64,000 bases of DNA from Photobacterium gaetbulicola Gung47 (GCA_000940995.1 CP005974.1:62001-126000); one strand, 5' to 3'. Shown: positions 24,979 to 34,797, numbered from the stretch's first letter. Program-made: numbers and translations. The notes: generated by a model from the sequence alone, not told the origin.

Positions 24979-26370
24979 ATGGCAGATCACAACAAGCCAG
25001 AGATAACCAAGGCTGGCGACAGCCGGCCGGACAAGCACGGGCTGCTGTCCGAGCCTATCCCAGATGTACTTAAGCGCCTGACCGTACCGATGATTTTCGG
25101 CATGGTGGCGATTTTGATGTTCAACCTGGTCGATACTTTTTTTATATCCCTGCTCGGTACCGAAGCGCTGGCAGCAGTAAGCTTTACCTTCCCGATCACT
25201 TTTGCCATTAACTGCATCACCATGGGGATCAGTGTCGGCATCTCCACCAGCATCGGTCGCCTGCTCGGTAGCGGCGATACCCGCAGCGCAGCCCGGCTGA
25301 CCACCCACGGCCTGCTGCTGGCGGTGATGATGATGGTGTTAGCCTCTACCCTGGGCGTGCTGACTATCGAGCCGCTGTTCAGCCTGATAGGCGCGCGGGC
25401 GGACTTGCTGCCTATCATCAGCGATTATATGTCTATCTGGTACTTGGCGATCCCACTGCTGGTGATCCCAATGGCAGGCAACAGTGCCATCCGCGCTACC
25501 GGCGATGCCAAAACCCCGGCCAAGATCATGATCCTTGCTGGCGCGATCAACGGCGCGCTGGATCCCTTATTGATCTTCGGTATTGGACCGTTTCCTGAAC
25601 TCGGAGTGAAAGGCGCTGCTATTGCCAGCGGGATCAGCTGGGCCTTTGCCCTAGCCGGCTCGCTCCATGTGCTTATCAAACGCGAGAAGCTGGTCGCGCC
25701 ACCACAGTTATCTCGCCTAGTAGGCGACTGGCGCCAAATCCTGCAAATAGGTACCCCGGCCGGGCTATCCAACGCCCTCAACCCGCTATCAGGCGCCTTG
25801 CTAATGGCACTGCTGGCTATCCAGGGCACGGCGTCGGTCGCCGCCTACGGGGCGGCAATGCGGATCGAGTCGATTCTAATCACCGTGATGATGGCGCTGG
25901 GATCGGCACTGATGCCGTTCATGGCACAAAATCTCGGGGCCGATAAACCCCAGCGCGCGTTTGCCGCTTTGTTTACCGCCATGCGCTTTGCCATCCTATT
26001 TCAGTTGCTGATCTTTATTATGATGGTACCGCTGAGTTGGCCACTGTCTTCGCTGTTCAGCCAAGACCCGGCGGTTCAGTCACAGCTGTGGCACTATCTA
26101 GTGTTGGTCCCGGCCAGCTATGGCCTGCAAGCGGTCTGCATGCTATTGATCAGTGCCCTCAACGCCATGCACCGCCCGGTTGATGCCCTGATCTGGAACC
26201 TGCTGCGCCTGTTTGCCCTGCTGCTACCGCTGGCTTGGCTGGGCAGTACCCTTCACGGCACCAAAGGCCTATTTGTCGGTATTGCCGTGGCCAATGCAGT
26301 GAGCGGATTGACTGCCTACCTGTATGCAGTTCGGCTGCGTCGGCGCTGGCATGCAGAACCCATTTCCTAG
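24979..26370 (+). CDS. MATE family multidrug efflux transporter
   Basis: Inner-membrane exporter coupled to Na+ or H+. The 463 residues hold about 12 hydrophobic helices in two halves; FNLVDTFFISLLGTEALAAV and GNSAIRATGDAKTP are typical MATE stretches. I chose ATG 24979 (MADHNKPEI) with GAG eight bases upstream; a TTG at 24922 would add 19 unlikely residues. The substrate cannot be told. Transcribed alone and ending in a bidirectional terminator shared with fxsA. Confidence 0.9.
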   Translation: MADHNKPEITKAGDSRPDKHGLLSEPIPDVLKRLTVPMIFGMVAILMFNLVDTFFISLLGTEALAAVSFTFPITFAINCITMGISVGISTSIGRLLGSGDTRSAARLTTHGLLLAVMMMVLASTLGVLTIEPLFSLIGARADLLPIISDYMSIWYLAIPLLVIPMAGNSAIRATGDAKTPAKIMILAGAINGALDPLLIFGIGPFPELGVKGAAIASGISWAFALAGSLHVLIKREKLVAPPQLSRLVGDWRQILQIGTPAGLSNALNPLSGALLMALLAIQGTASVAAYGAAMRIESILITVMMALGSALMPFMAQNLGADKPQRAFAALFTAMRFAILFQLLIFIMMVPLSWPLSSLFSQDPAVQSQLWHYLVLVPASYGLQAVCMLLISALNAMHRPVDALIWNLLRLFALLLPLAWLGSTLHGTKGLFVGIAVANAVSGLTAYLYAVRLRRRWHAEPIS

Positions 26371-26421
26371 TTCACTTTGTAGCGCATTTACATGCCGCAA
26401 CAAATATGAACAGCATTAACA

Positions 26422-26449
26422 AAAAAAGACAGCCGAGGCTGTCTTTTTT
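26422..26449. terminator. Bidirectional terminator between the MATE gene and fxsA
   Basis: Stem AAAAAAGACAGCC/GGCTGTCTTTTTT with a two-base loop, flanked by A- and T-runs for both converging genes. Confidence 0.92.
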
Positions 26450-26478
26450 ATGTCTATTATTGCTATGCGTTATCGCGC

Positions 26479-27033
26479 TTAATGAAGACGTGGTGAGTCG
26501 TCGTCATTCTTCTTGTCGTCTTTGCGTTCGAACTCGCCGTCAAACACATCACCACCCTGCTGGCGATCTTGCTCACTACCACTAAACGGGTCACGTTGCT
26601 GGTTGAACGGGTCATGTTGTTCGAACCCTTGGCCCGGACCGAAGCCAGCACTGAATCCGGCACCGGATGACACCCCGTGCACCTTGACCCGGCTCATCAA
26701 TTGCTTGGCCAGCCAGGCACGCGGGCCCGGCAGCAGTACCGCCATGCCCATGGCATCGGTCATGAATCCCGGGGTCAGCAGCAACACGCCCGATACCGCC
26801 AGCATCACCCCTTCTACGATTTGCTGGGCAGGCAACTCACCTTGCTGCAACCGATTTTGCACCGACATCAGCGTGGCAATACCCTGGCTGCGGACCAACG
26901 AAGCCCCCACTACCGCCGTGACCAGCACCAGCCCCATGGTCGGCCACAGGCCGAGGAAGCCGCCGACCTGGATGAACAGCGCTATTTCAACAATCGGCAC
27001 AACGATAAACAAAAAAAGTAAAATCGGAAACAC
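26479..27033 (-). CDS. fxsA: FxsA family cytoplasmic-membrane protein
   Basis: Small inner-membrane protein; in E. coli FxsA affects exclusion of phage T7 by F plasmid. The 184 residues start FPILLFLFIVVPIVEIALF, have about four helices and the GFMTDAMGMAVLLP region, and end in a hydrophilic, Asp/Gln/Gly-rich tail. I chose the GTG at 27033, preceded by AAGGGG six bases away, because it gives the conserved N-terminus; an ATG at 27147 would add 38 non-conserved residues. fxsA next to aspA or groESL is common in gammaproteobacteria. Confidence 0.88.
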   Translation of the reverse strand: MFPILLFLFIVVPIVEIALFIQVGGFLGLWPTMGLVLVTAVVGASLVRSQGIATLMSVQNRLQQGELPAQQIVEGVMLAVSGVLLLTPGFMTDAMGMAVLLPGPRAWLAKQLMSRVKVHGVSSGAGFSAGFGPGQGFEQHDPFNQQRDPFSGSEQDRQQGGDVFDGEFERKDDKKNDDDSPRLH

Positions 27034-27492
27034 GGTTTTCCCCTTGCTGGTGAGCAATAATGAGAGCCTGAGTGTGGCACGTTTTGACCACACCACAAAA
27101 TATCTCTCGCTTCTAGATAATATTGGGAGCTGATAGGCGTTTTTCAACTCTTTTCTGTGGGGTTTCAGTGTAACGATTGATTACAATAAGACGACTGCGG
27201 TTGATCCAACACTGATTTCACATTTTGTCATATTTGGTCATCTTTAATCATAAAGCACAGAATAGTTATTAACAGTATTTGTGAGCAAGATCTCATTCCT
27301 GTGCAAATGTTTTCAGTCCATTTAAAAAAGTGATCTGGGTTATGTTTTTACCCCTAAAGGGGAGTATTATCGGCAGCAGACAATAGGTGTCAGGTACGAT
27401 CATCTAGCCAAACTCTCTGCGGAATGGATTCTAAAGTTTCAGAATTGGCTCAATATTTGAATTTAATTAGCAGATTCCACTAAGGCTACGTC
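27034..27492. promoter_or_regulatory. Control region between fxsA and aspA
   Basis: A 459-bp AT-rich gap between divergent genes. I see a CRP-like site at 27280-27295 and no small gene. The leader of aspA is likely long (up to about 150 nt). Confidence 0.5.
27280..27295 (+). promoter_or_regulatory. CRP-like site upstream of aspA
   Basis: TGTGAGCAAGATCTCA matches the CRP consensus TGTGA-N6-TCACA except for one base in the right half. aspA and dcuA are CRP/FNR targets in E. coli. Confidence 0.55.
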
Positions 27493-28956
27493 ATGTCTCA
27501 GATGATTGATCTAGAAAAAAATGAAGCAATGGCAAACAACGTTGCTACTCGTATCGAAGAAGATCTACTAGGCGAACGCCAAGTTCCAGCCGACGCTTAC
27601 TGGGGTATCCACACCCTACGCGCAGTAGAAAACTTCAATATCTCTAACACGACTATCTCTGACGTTCCAGAGTTCGTTCGCGGTATGGTTTTCACCAAGA
27701 AAGCAGCGGCAATGGCGAACAAAGAGCTGGGCGTGATCCCATCAGAAGTGGGCGAATACATCATCAAGGCGTGTGATGTGATCCTTGAAACAGGTAAGTG
27801 CATGGATCAATTCCCGTCAGATGTTTACCAGGGCGGTGCCGGTACTTCTGTCAACATGAACACCAACGAAGTTATTGCCAACCTTGCTCTTGAGCTAATG
27901 GGCAAAGAAAAAGGCGAATATGACATCGTTAACCCGAACGACCACGTTAACAAGTCTCAGTCTACTAACTGTGCTTACCCTACTGGTTTCCGTGTAGCGG
28001 TATACAACAGCATCATGACTATGCTTGAAGCACTTGAGTACCTGAAAGGTGCTTTCGATGCGAAAGACAAAGAGTTCGCTAATGTACTGAAAATGGGCCG
28101 TACCCAGCTTCAGGACGCAGTACCTATGACTGTAGGTCAGGAATTCCACGCGTTCGGCGTACTTATCAAAGAAGAAATCAAGAACCTTCAGTACACCGCT
28201 CAGCTACTTCTAGAAGTTAACCTAGGTGCCACAGCTATCGGTACAGGCCTTAACGCGGCGACAGGTTACCAGGAGCTGGCCGTTCAGCGTCTAGCTGAAG
28301 TAACTGGCCTACCATGTGTACCAGCAGAAGACCTAATCGAAGCAACCTCTGACTGTGGTGCTTACGTCATGGTTCACGGTGCACTTAAGCGTACCGCGGT
28401 TAAACTGTCTAAGATCTGTAACGACCTGCGCCTTCTTTCTTCAGGTCCTCGTGCTGGTCTTAACGAAATTAACCTACCAGAAATGCAAGCTGGCTCTTCT
28501 ATCATGCCAGCAAAAGTAAACCCAGTTGTGCCAGAAGTGGTTAACCAGGTTTGCTTCAAAGTCATCGGTAACGATACAACCATCACTTTCGCGGCAGAAG
28601 CGGGCCAGCTACAGCTGAACGTTATGGAGCCAGTGATCGGCCAGGCACTGTTCGAGTCTATCGACATCCTGAAGAATGCGTGTATCAACCTACGTGACAA
28701 GTGTATCGACGGCATCACAGTGAACAAAGAAGTCTGTGAAAGCTTCGTGTTCAACTCTATCGGTATCGTTACTTACCTAAACCCATTCATTGGCCACCAC
28801 GAAGGTGACATCGTAGGTAAGATCTGTGCTGAAACTGGTAAGAGCGTCCGTGAAGTCGTTCTAGAGCGTGGCCTTCTAACTGAAGAGCAGCTAGACGACA
28901 TCTTCTCGGTACAGAACCTGATGCACCCAGAATACAAGGCTAAGCGTTACAACTAA
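27493..28956 (+). CDS. aspA: Aspartate ammonia-lyase
   Basis: Splits L-aspartate into fumarate and ammonia; with DcuA and Frd it feeds anaerobic fumarate respiration. The 487 residues contain the fumarase/aspartase signature GSSIMPAKVNPVVPE with the catalytic serine, and TSVNMNTNEVIAN and NDHVNKSQSTN. The N-terminus MSQMIDLEKNEAMANNVA is slightly longer than in E. coli; ATG 27529 is an alternative, but TAAGG precedes 27493. Followed by a terminator and then dcuA, 103 bp later. Confidence 0.97.
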   Translation: MSQMIDLEKNEAMANNVATRIEEDLLGERQVPADAYWGIHTLRAVENFNISNTTISDVPEFVRGMVFTKKAAAMANKELGVIPSEVGEYIIKACDVILETGKCMDQFPSDVYQGGAGTSVNMNTNEVIANLALELMGKEKGEYDIVNPNDHVNKSQSTNCAYPTGFRVAVYNSIMTMLEALEYLKGAFDAKDKEFANVLKMGRTQLQDAVPMTVGQEFHAFGVLIKEEIKNLQYTAQLLLEVNLGATAIGTGLNAATGYQELAVQRLAEVTGLPCVPAEDLIEATSDCGAYVMVHGALKRTAVKLSKICNDLRLLSSGPRAGLNEINLPEMQAGSSIMPAKVNPVVPEVVNQVCFKVIGNDTTITFAAEAGQLQLNVMEPVIGQALFESIDILKNACINLRDKCIDGITVNKEVCESFVFNSIGIVTYLNPFIGHHEGDIVGKICAETGKSVREVVLERGLLTEEQLDDIFSVQNLMHPEYKAKRYN

Positions 28957-28977
28957 GTCTTAACCAAGAAACAACCC

Positions 28978-29010
28978 GGCGGATTTTCAGGATGAGGATC
29001 CGCCTTTTTT
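28978..29010 (+). terminator. Rho-independent terminator between aspA and dcuA
   Basis: Stem GGCGGAT/ATCCGCC with a 13-base loop and six Ts. The distance to dcuA (50 bp) suggests partial read-through so that aspA and dcuA remain co-expressed. Confidence 0.8.
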
Positions 29011-29059
29011 GCTACAGATTTCCCCCTTTTATTTTTTAACTTTAAGACAGGACAATCAT

Positions 29060-30367
29060 ATGGTTGGTGTAGAACTATTAGTCGTTCTCGCGTTCATTTT
29101 CTTGGGCGCCCGAATTGGTGGTATTGGTATTGGTCTGGCAGGTGGCGCCGGTGTTATCGTGCTTTCCCTGCTGTTGGGTATGCCAACAAGCCAAAGCTAT
29201 ATCCCAATTGACGTAATCCTTATCATCATGTCTGTTATCACTGCGATCGCTGCTATGCAGGTTGCCGGTGGTATGGACTGGCTGGTTGAACTAGCCGAAA
29301 ACTTCCTGCGTAAGAACCCTAAGCGTATTACTTTCTACGCACCTATCGTGACTTACCTGATGACCCTAATGGCAGGTACTGGTCACACGGCGTTCTCAAC
29401 GCTTCCAGTTATCGCTGAAGTAGCTAAAGAGCAAGGTATCCGTCCTTCGCGTCCGCTATCTATCGCTGTTGTTGCTTCTCAAATCGCGATCACCGCATCG
29501 CCTATCTCCGCAGCGGTTGTCTTCTTCTCTGGCATTCTAGAACCGCTCGGAGTGGGCTACCTAACCCTGCTGGCTATCTGTATCCCAACAACCTTCATTG
29601 CTTGTATGGTGGGTGCATTCGTCGCTAACTTCCTAGGCTGTGAGCTAAAAGATGACGTTGTTTACCAAGAGCGTCTGGAAAAAGGCCTGATCAAGCTACA
29701 GGGTTCAACCAAGCGTGAAATCCCAGCGTCAGCGAAGAAAGCCACCTTCATCTTCTTGGGTGCAATCCTGATCGTTGTTGCTTACGCTGCAGCTATCTCA
29801 AGCTCTGTTGGCCTGATCGAGAACCCAGCGCTTGGTCGTAACGAAGCGATCATGACCTTCATGCTAGCGGCAGCAGCGGCTATCGTGTTCACTACCGGTA
29901 TCGATGCAGCGAAAATCCCAGCGGCTCCAACATTCCGCTCAGGTATGACTGCATGTGTGTGTGTACTGGGTGTGGCATGGCTTGGTTCTACGTTCGTTAA
30001 CGGCCACGTTGACGGCATCAAAGAAGTGGCAGGCTCTCTACTGAGCGACTACCCATGGATGCTAGCACTGGTTCTGTTCTTTGCTTCTATGCTGCTTTAC
30101 TCTCAGGGCGCAACCACTACCGCGCTAATGCCTGCTGCATTGGCTATCGGTGTTGCTCCGCTGACCGCTATCGCTTCTTTCGCGGCAGTAAGTGCGCTAT
30201 TCGTACTACCGACTTACCCAACGCTACTTGCAGCCGTTGAGATGGATGACACAGGCTCTACCCGTATCGGTAACCTAGTCTTCAACCACCCATTCTTCAT
30301 CCCGGGTGTGGTAACTATCGCAACGTCTGTGGCGCTAGGTTTCGTATTCGGTGGCATCATCCTGTAA
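29060..30367 (+). CDS. dcuA: Anaerobic C4-dicarboxylate transporter DcuA
   Basis: Inner-membrane exchanger for aspartate, fumarate, malate and succinate. The 435-residue length and stretches such as FLGARIGGIGIGLAGG, KEQGIRPSRPLSIAVV and QIAITASPISAAVVF are nearer to DcuA (433 residues) than DcuB. I chose ATG 29060 (MVGVELLVV) because it gives the expected hydrophobic start; an upstream in-frame start at 29009 lies in the aspA terminator T-run. The aspA-dcuA order is the classical arrangement. Confidence 0.93.
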   Translation: MVGVELLVVLAFIFLGARIGGIGIGLAGGAGVIVLSLLLGMPTSQSYIPIDVILIIMSVITAIAAMQVAGGMDWLVELAENFLRKNPKRITFYAPIVTYLMTLMAGTGHTAFSTLPVIAEVAKEQGIRPSRPLSIAVVASQIAITASPISAAVVFFSGILEPLGVGYLTLLAICIPTTFIACMVGAFVANFLGCELKDDVVYQERLEKGLIKLQGSTKREIPASAKKATFIFLGAILIVVAYAAAISSSVGLIENPALGRNEAIMTFMLAAAAAIVFTTGIDAAKIPAAPTFRSGMTACVCVLGVAWLGSTFVNGHVDGIKEVAGSLLSDYPWMLALVLFFASMLLYSQGATTTALMPAALAIGVAPLTAIASFAAVSALFVLPTYPTLLAAVEMDDTGSTRIGNLVFNHPFFIPGVVTIATSVALGFVFGGIIL

Positions 30368-30389
30368 TTAAGGATAATTGCTCCCTATC

Positions 30390-30415
30390 AAGGTCGCCTA
30401 CGGGCGGCCTTTTTT
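30390..30415 (+). terminator. Rho-independent terminator after dcuA
   Basis: Stem AGGTCGCC/GGCGGCCT around TACG, then TTTTTT. It ends three bases before the heptanucleotide repeat. Confidence 0.88.
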
Positions 30416-30418
30416 ATT

Positions 30419-30526
30419 GGCTTGAGGCTTGAGGCTTGAGGCTTGAGGCTTGAGGCTTGAGGCTTGAGGCTTGAGGCTTGAGGCTTGAGGCTTGAGGCTT
30501 GAGGCTTGAGGCTTGAGGCTTGAGGC
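30419..30526 (+). repeat. Heptanucleotide tandem repeat (GGCTTGA) x 15
   Basis: Fifteen perfect copies of GGCTTGA plus GGC, 108 bp in all, starting three bases after the dcuA terminator. There are no spacers, so it is a simple-sequence repeat rather than a CRISPR. A 7-bp unit shifts frame with every copy, but no gene overlaps it. Confidence 0.98.
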
Positions 30527-30907
30527 AGAAAGTAAATAGTTACTTACGCTGACACGCAATAGATTCGCTAACAATGCGTCACTTTGCAGTGAATAGATTT
30601 AGGTATACGAAAGCAACTCGGCACCAATAGCCAAGACAAATGATATAAATAACAATATGCGATGTTTGGTTCAGGGTTTGAACCGAGAAGAAGCGTTAGA
30701 ATGGTAATTAATGTCTCCGCCCCGTCCTAGGGCGAAGACTCAGAGCAGATACGGATTCCCGACGTATTTGCTCATTCCGGTAGTGACGTCAATCCCAACA
30801 TCCCGACCGGATTCATGTCTCATTTTGCTACAGAGCAGGCCAAGACAGGAAAGCCTGCCCGCTAATAGTAGCCATTGAGGCCACTTGGTGATAGAGGTAA
30901 AAGTGTT
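30527..30907. other. Intergenic region upstream of the LysR-type gene
   Basis: About 380 bp with no gene that I can support. GCCCCGTCCTAGGGCG around 30718 forms a small imperfect palindrome, and CCGGTAGTGACG/CATCCCGACCGG around 30777-30813 offers a loose inverted repeat; neither is a known element to me. Confidence 0.45.
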
Positions 30908-31834
30908 ATGCAGCGATGCAAAAATGGTATGAAGCTAGATGACCTGCGCACCCTGATAGCGATTGCCCAACACGGAAGTTTCAGAGCAGCCGCCAGTGCA
31001 TTAGATATTCCCCCCACCACCCTGAGCCGGCGGCTCCAGCGGTTGGAAGATACCCTCGGCAGCCAATTGGTGATCCGAGACAGCCGCAATGTGTCGCTGA
31101 CCCCGCTCGGCCGGGACTACTTCGAACGGTGCCAGCCGCTGCTGGCACAACTCGAGTCCGCGACTGCCGAGTTACACGACAGCAGCCACAACCAACCACA
31201 GGGCGCGCTGCGTGTCTCTGCACCGGTCGGCCTGCTGACCTACCGGCTGATGCCGCTGTTCAACCAGTTCCTGGCCCAATACCCAGAGATCACCCTGTCG
31301 CTGACCCACCTGTCCAACCAGCACCATGACTACAGCCCTGAACAGTACGACGTAGTCTTCCGGGTCGGCCAGCAGCCGGATTCCAGTTTCGCCGCCGCCA
31401 ATATCGGCGAGTCGCAGCGGGTGCTAGTCGCCAGCCCGGCCTACCTCGCCAGCCAAGGCGCACCGGCCCATCCCGACGAGCTCAACGACCATGCCCGCCT
31501 CGCCAGCGTGCCAGAATTCGAGTGGGCACTAACTAACAAGCGAAATAGTCAGGAAACCATCTGGATTAACTCCCCGGTCAGAATGGCGATTGCCGATCTC
31601 AATAGCATCAAGCAAGCCGCCATCCAAGGCTTGGGGATTGCCAGCCTGCCCAACTATGTGGTGGCCGACGCCTTTTCCTCCGGGCAACTCTCGCCCATGA
31701 TGGAAAGCTGGTACTCGCCACCACGCCCGATATACATGCTCTACCAGCGCTTGGGCTATGTTCCCGCCCACATCCAGATCTTCACCGATTTCATGCGTGA
31801 TGCACTCGGGCACACTCAACAAGCAACCAAGTGA
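30908..31834 (+). CDS. LysR family transcriptional regulator
   Basis: DNA-binding regulator of unknown target. The N-terminal winged helix-turn-helix is clear (LRTLIAIAQHGSFRAAASAL then PPTTLSRRLQRLEDTLG), followed by the LysR substrate-binding domain from about residue 95, close to the CrgA/AaeR subgroup with GALRVSAPVGLL. I chose ATG 30908 because AGAGG lies ten bases upstream; ATG 30929 (MKLDDLRTL) is also reasonable. It stands alone and in the same direction as dsbD; no divergent target gene is adjacent. Confidence 0.9.
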   Translation: MQRCKNGMKLDDLRTLIAIAQHGSFRAAASALDIPPTTLSRRLQRLEDTLGSQLVIRDSRNVSLTPLGRDYFERCQPLLAQLESATAELHDSSHNQPQGALRVSAPVGLLTYRLMPLFNQFLAQYPEITLSLTHLSNQHHDYSPEQYDVVFRVGQQPDSSFAAANIGESQRVLVASPAYLASQGAPAHPDELNDHARLASVPEFEWALTNKRNSQETIWINSPVRMAIADLNSIKQAAIQGLGIASLPNYVVADAFSSGQLSPMMESWYSPPRPIYMLYQRLGYVPAHIQIFTDFMRDALGHTQQATK

Positions 31835-31964
31835 AACCAAACACTGATTAACTCGGTCTGACAGAGTATAGTTACTTTACGGCGCACGATTTCACTGCGC
31901 CAAACTTGCTATTCTTTCCCTGCCACCCTATTTGGCCGGGCAACTCATCGACGAGCCAGAATCT

Positions 31965-33827
31965 ATGACACGATTACGACAACAACTCCATCGCGCGGCA
32001 GGTCGGTTAGCTTCAGCTTGGAGCCTGTCGCTACTGGCCTTGCTCAGCCTGCTGGTGCTCAGCCTCCCCGCCTCAGCGTTCAAGTTGACAGGCTTTAACA
32101 GCGCCCCCAACACCTTTGTGACCGTCGATGAAGCCTTCCGCTTCAACTTCACCCAGCAGGGAGACCGGGTCTACCTCGACTGGCAGATCAAACCCGGTTA
32201 CTACCTCTACCAGCACCAGCTCTCGGTGAGCTCGGACGCGGCCTCGCTTGGCCGCATCGACATCCCTGCCGGCAAACCCTACCACGATGAGTTCTTCGGT
32301 GAGGTCAACATCTACACCGAGCCGCTGACCCTGACCGTCCCCGTGCAGCAAGCCAACGACAACGATACCCTGACCGTGCGCTACCAGGGCTGTGCCGAAG
32401 CCGGCTTCTGCTACCCGCCGGAGATCCGCCAAGTGCCGCTCAGCGCTGTCGCCGCGGGCGCGAACACAGCCCTGCAGGTGCCAGCAAGCCAGCCGGCCGC
32501 CTCGGTAGCCGACGAAAACATAGTAAGTACTGACTCCTCACCGGCAACCGTCGCACCTGTGTCAACGCAGGACAGGCTCGCCAGCGATTTGGCTGAGCGG
32601 TGGTGGACGCCGCTGGTGTTCCTGGCATTGGGGATCGGTCTGGCCTTCACCCCCTGCGTGCTACCGATGTACCCGATCCTGAGCGGTATCGTGCTTGGCA
32701 ACGGCCAGCTCAGCCACGGCCGCGCCTTCCGCCTCGCCTTTATCTACGTCCAGGGCATGGCGCTGACCTATACCCTGCTCGGCTTGGTGGTTGCCTCTGC
32801 CGGGATGCAGTTCCAAGCCGCCCTGCAGCACCCGTATATCCTGATCGGCCTGAGTGTGCTGTTCGTAACGCTGGCAATGTCGATGTTCGGCATGTACACC
32901 CTGCAACTGCCGAGCAGCATCCAAACCTGGCTCAACGGCCTGAGCAACAAGCAGCAAGGCGGTAGCTCTGGCGGCGTGTTCGCCATGGGGGCGATCTCCG
33001 GGCTGGTCTGCTCGCCATGCACCACCGCGCCGCTGTCCGGCGCCCTGATCTATGTTGCCCAGAGCGGCGACTTGCTGACCGGGGCCGTGACCCTTTACGC
33101 CCTAGCTATCGGTATGGGGATCCCGCTGATCCTCGCTGCGATGTTCGGCAACAAGCTGCTGCCCAAAGCCGGTAACTGGATGAACCATGTCAAAACCTTC
33201 TTCGGTTTTGTCCTGCTGGCGGTGCCGCTGTTCCTGCTTGAACGTATCTTGCCAGGCTACCTGATGCCCTACCTGTGGTCGCTGCTCGGTATTGCCGCCT
33301 TTGGCTGGCTCTACCATGTCAAAAATACCCTGGCGGTATCGTGGCGCAGCAGCACCCTGGCGGTCGTGGCGATTGTCGGCTTGTTTATCTCGGTCCAGCC
33401 GCTCTACCTCATGCTAAAAGGCTCCACGGCGCGCATGGCCACGGAGCAGGCCGTCAGCGTCGAATTCAAGCGCGTCAGCAGTATCGATGATCTGACTCTG
33501 GCGCTTGAAGAAGCCAAAGCCCAGCAACGGCCGGTGATGCTGGATTTCTACGCCGACTGGTGCGTGGCCTGCAAGGAATTCGAGAAGTACACTTTCCATG
33601 ATCCGGCCGTGGCCAAACAGCTCGGTCACTTCATCCTGCTGCAGGCCGACGTCACCCAGAGCTCGCCGGCCGATATCGAGCTATTGCAAGCCATGGATGT
33701 GCTCGGCTTGCCGACCCTGGATTTCTGGGACAGCAATGGCAACCGGATGGAGGGCGCACGCCTGACCGGCTTTATGAAGGCCGAGCCTTTCCTTGCCCAC
33801 CTGGTCAACCACCAGCTGACCCGTTAA
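31965..33827 (+). CDS. dsbD: Thiol:disulfide interchange protein DsbD
   Basis: Carries electrons from cytoplasmic thioredoxin to periplasmic DsbC/DsbG and cytochrome c maturation. A signal peptide ends near LPASA (residue 38); the periplasmic alpha domain has redox Cys143 and Cys149 in CAEAGFC; an eight-helix membrane domain carries its Cys pair in TPCVLPMYP and CSPCTTAP; the C-terminal thioredoxin-like gamma domain has DWCVACKEFEKY. I chose ATG 31965; a TTG at 31932 would put eleven residues before it. 620 residues is slightly longer than E. coli DsbD. Confidence 0.96.
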   Translation: MTRLRQQLHRAAGRLASAWSLSLLALLSLLVLSLPASAFKLTGFNSAPNTFVTVDEAFRFNFTQQGDRVYLDWQIKPGYYLYQHQLSVSSDAASLGRIDIPAGKPYHDEFFGEVNIYTEPLTLTVPVQQANDNDTLTVRYQGCAEAGFCYPPEIRQVPLSAVAAGANTALQVPASQPAASVADENIVSTDSSPATVAPVSTQDRLASDLAERWWTPLVFLALGIGLAFTPCVLPMYPILSGIVLGNGQLSHGRAFRLAFIYVQGMALTYTLLGLVVASAGMQFQAALQHPYILIGLSVLFVTLAMSMFGMYTLQLPSSIQTWLNGLSNKQQGGSSGGVFAMGAISGLVCSPCTTAPLSGALIYVAQSGDLLTGAVTLYALAIGMGIPLILAAMFGNKLLPKAGNWMNHVKTFFGFVLLAVPLFLLERILPGYLMPYLWSLLGIAAFGWLYHVKNTLAVSWRSSTLAVVAIVGLFISVQPLYLMLKGSTARMATEQAVSVEFKRVSSIDDLTLALEEAKAQQRPVMLDFYADWCVACKEFEKYTFHDPAVAKQLGHFILLQADVTQSSPADIELLQAMDVLGLPTLDFWDSNGNRMEGARLTGFMKAEPFLAHLVNHQLTR

Positions 33828-34087
33828 GCGTGTCTGGCTAACGAGCCCTGTTGGCGATGCGGTTTTTGCTACCGGAGACCGCATCTCACCCCCTACCCCA
33901 TCATATCGCAGGTACCATCCTCCGCCAGCTTACCCCTCCGATTTCACCACTCTCTCTCCCGCTATTGCTGCGCCGGTTGCACAACACTGACACACTGGTC
34001 TGATCCAGTTCAGATCTTGAGTGTTAACAAATTGATCTACTCTCAAGGCAGTGATAGCGTTATTAAAAACAACAAGATGTGATTGCC

Positions 34088-34723
34088 ATGGACGCCCAGT
34101 ACACGATAGTGATTGCCGATGACCACCCGCTGTTCCGTAATGCACTGTTTCAATCCGTGCATATGGCGTTCAGCGGGGCCAACCTGCTCGAAGCCGACTC
34201 GCTCGACAGCCTGCTCACCCTGCTCGATAAAGAAGACGATGTCGACCTGCTCCTGCTCGATCTCAAGATGCCCGGAGCCAACGGCATGTCGGGACTGATC
34301 CAGCTCCGCAGCCAATACCCTGATCTGCCGATCGTGGTAATTTCCGCCAGCGAAGAGGCCAGCGTGATCCGTCAGGTGCGCAGCCACGGCGCATTTGGCT
34401 TTATCCCCAAGTCCAGTGATATGCGGGCGCTGATCAGTTCGCTCAACCAGGTGCTTGATGGCGAGCCGGTGTTCCCGGAAGGGCTAGGAGAAGACAACGA
34501 AGAGTTGAGCGAGCTGACCGATAAAATCGCGGCCCTCACCCCACAGCAATACAAGGTATTGGGGATGCTCTCCGACGGCCTGCTCAACAAGCAGATCGCC
34601 TATGAACTCAATGTCTCCGAAGCCACGATAAAAGCCCATATGACCGCCATTTTCCGCAAGCTCGGGGTCAAGAACCGCACCCAGGCAGTCATTTTGCTGC
34701 AGCAAATGGATATCAACCCGTAA
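34088..34723 (+). CDS. crbR: LuxR/NarL-type response regulator, CrbR-like
   Basis: Two-component response regulator of 211 residues with a receiver domain (acidic pair Asp11-Asp12, phospho-acceptor Asp58 in LLLLDLKMPG, later K) and a C-terminal LuxR-type HTH (LTPQQYKVLGMLSDGLLNKQ, then NVSEATIKAHMTAIFRKLGV). Position next to an acetate-type symporter, a CrbS-like hybrid kinase and acs is that of V. cholerae CrbR, which switches on acs for acetate uptake. I chose ATG 34088; GTG 34079 is possible. The symbol rests on context and architecture. Confidence 0.82.
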   Translation: MDAQYTIVIADDHPLFRNALFQSVHMAFSGANLLEADSLDSLLTLLDKEDDVDLLLLDLKMPGANGMSGLIQLRSQYPDLPIVVISASEEASVIRQVRSHGAFGFIPKSSDMRALISSLNQVLDGEPVFPEGLGEDNEELSELTDKIAALTPQQYKVLGMLSDGLLNKQIAYELNVSEATIKAHMTAIFRKLGVKNRTQAVILLQQMDINP

Positions 34724-34797
34724 TTTATTCATTGCCCCGTTAGACTTTCGGCTAACGTAACATTTTCTCAACATCCTCAATTTCCGCCTGAGTTCAC

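Noticed and set aside
30419..30526. Possible CRISPR array
   Set aside because: The repeats are 7 bp, perfectly contiguous and without spacers; no cas genes are near.
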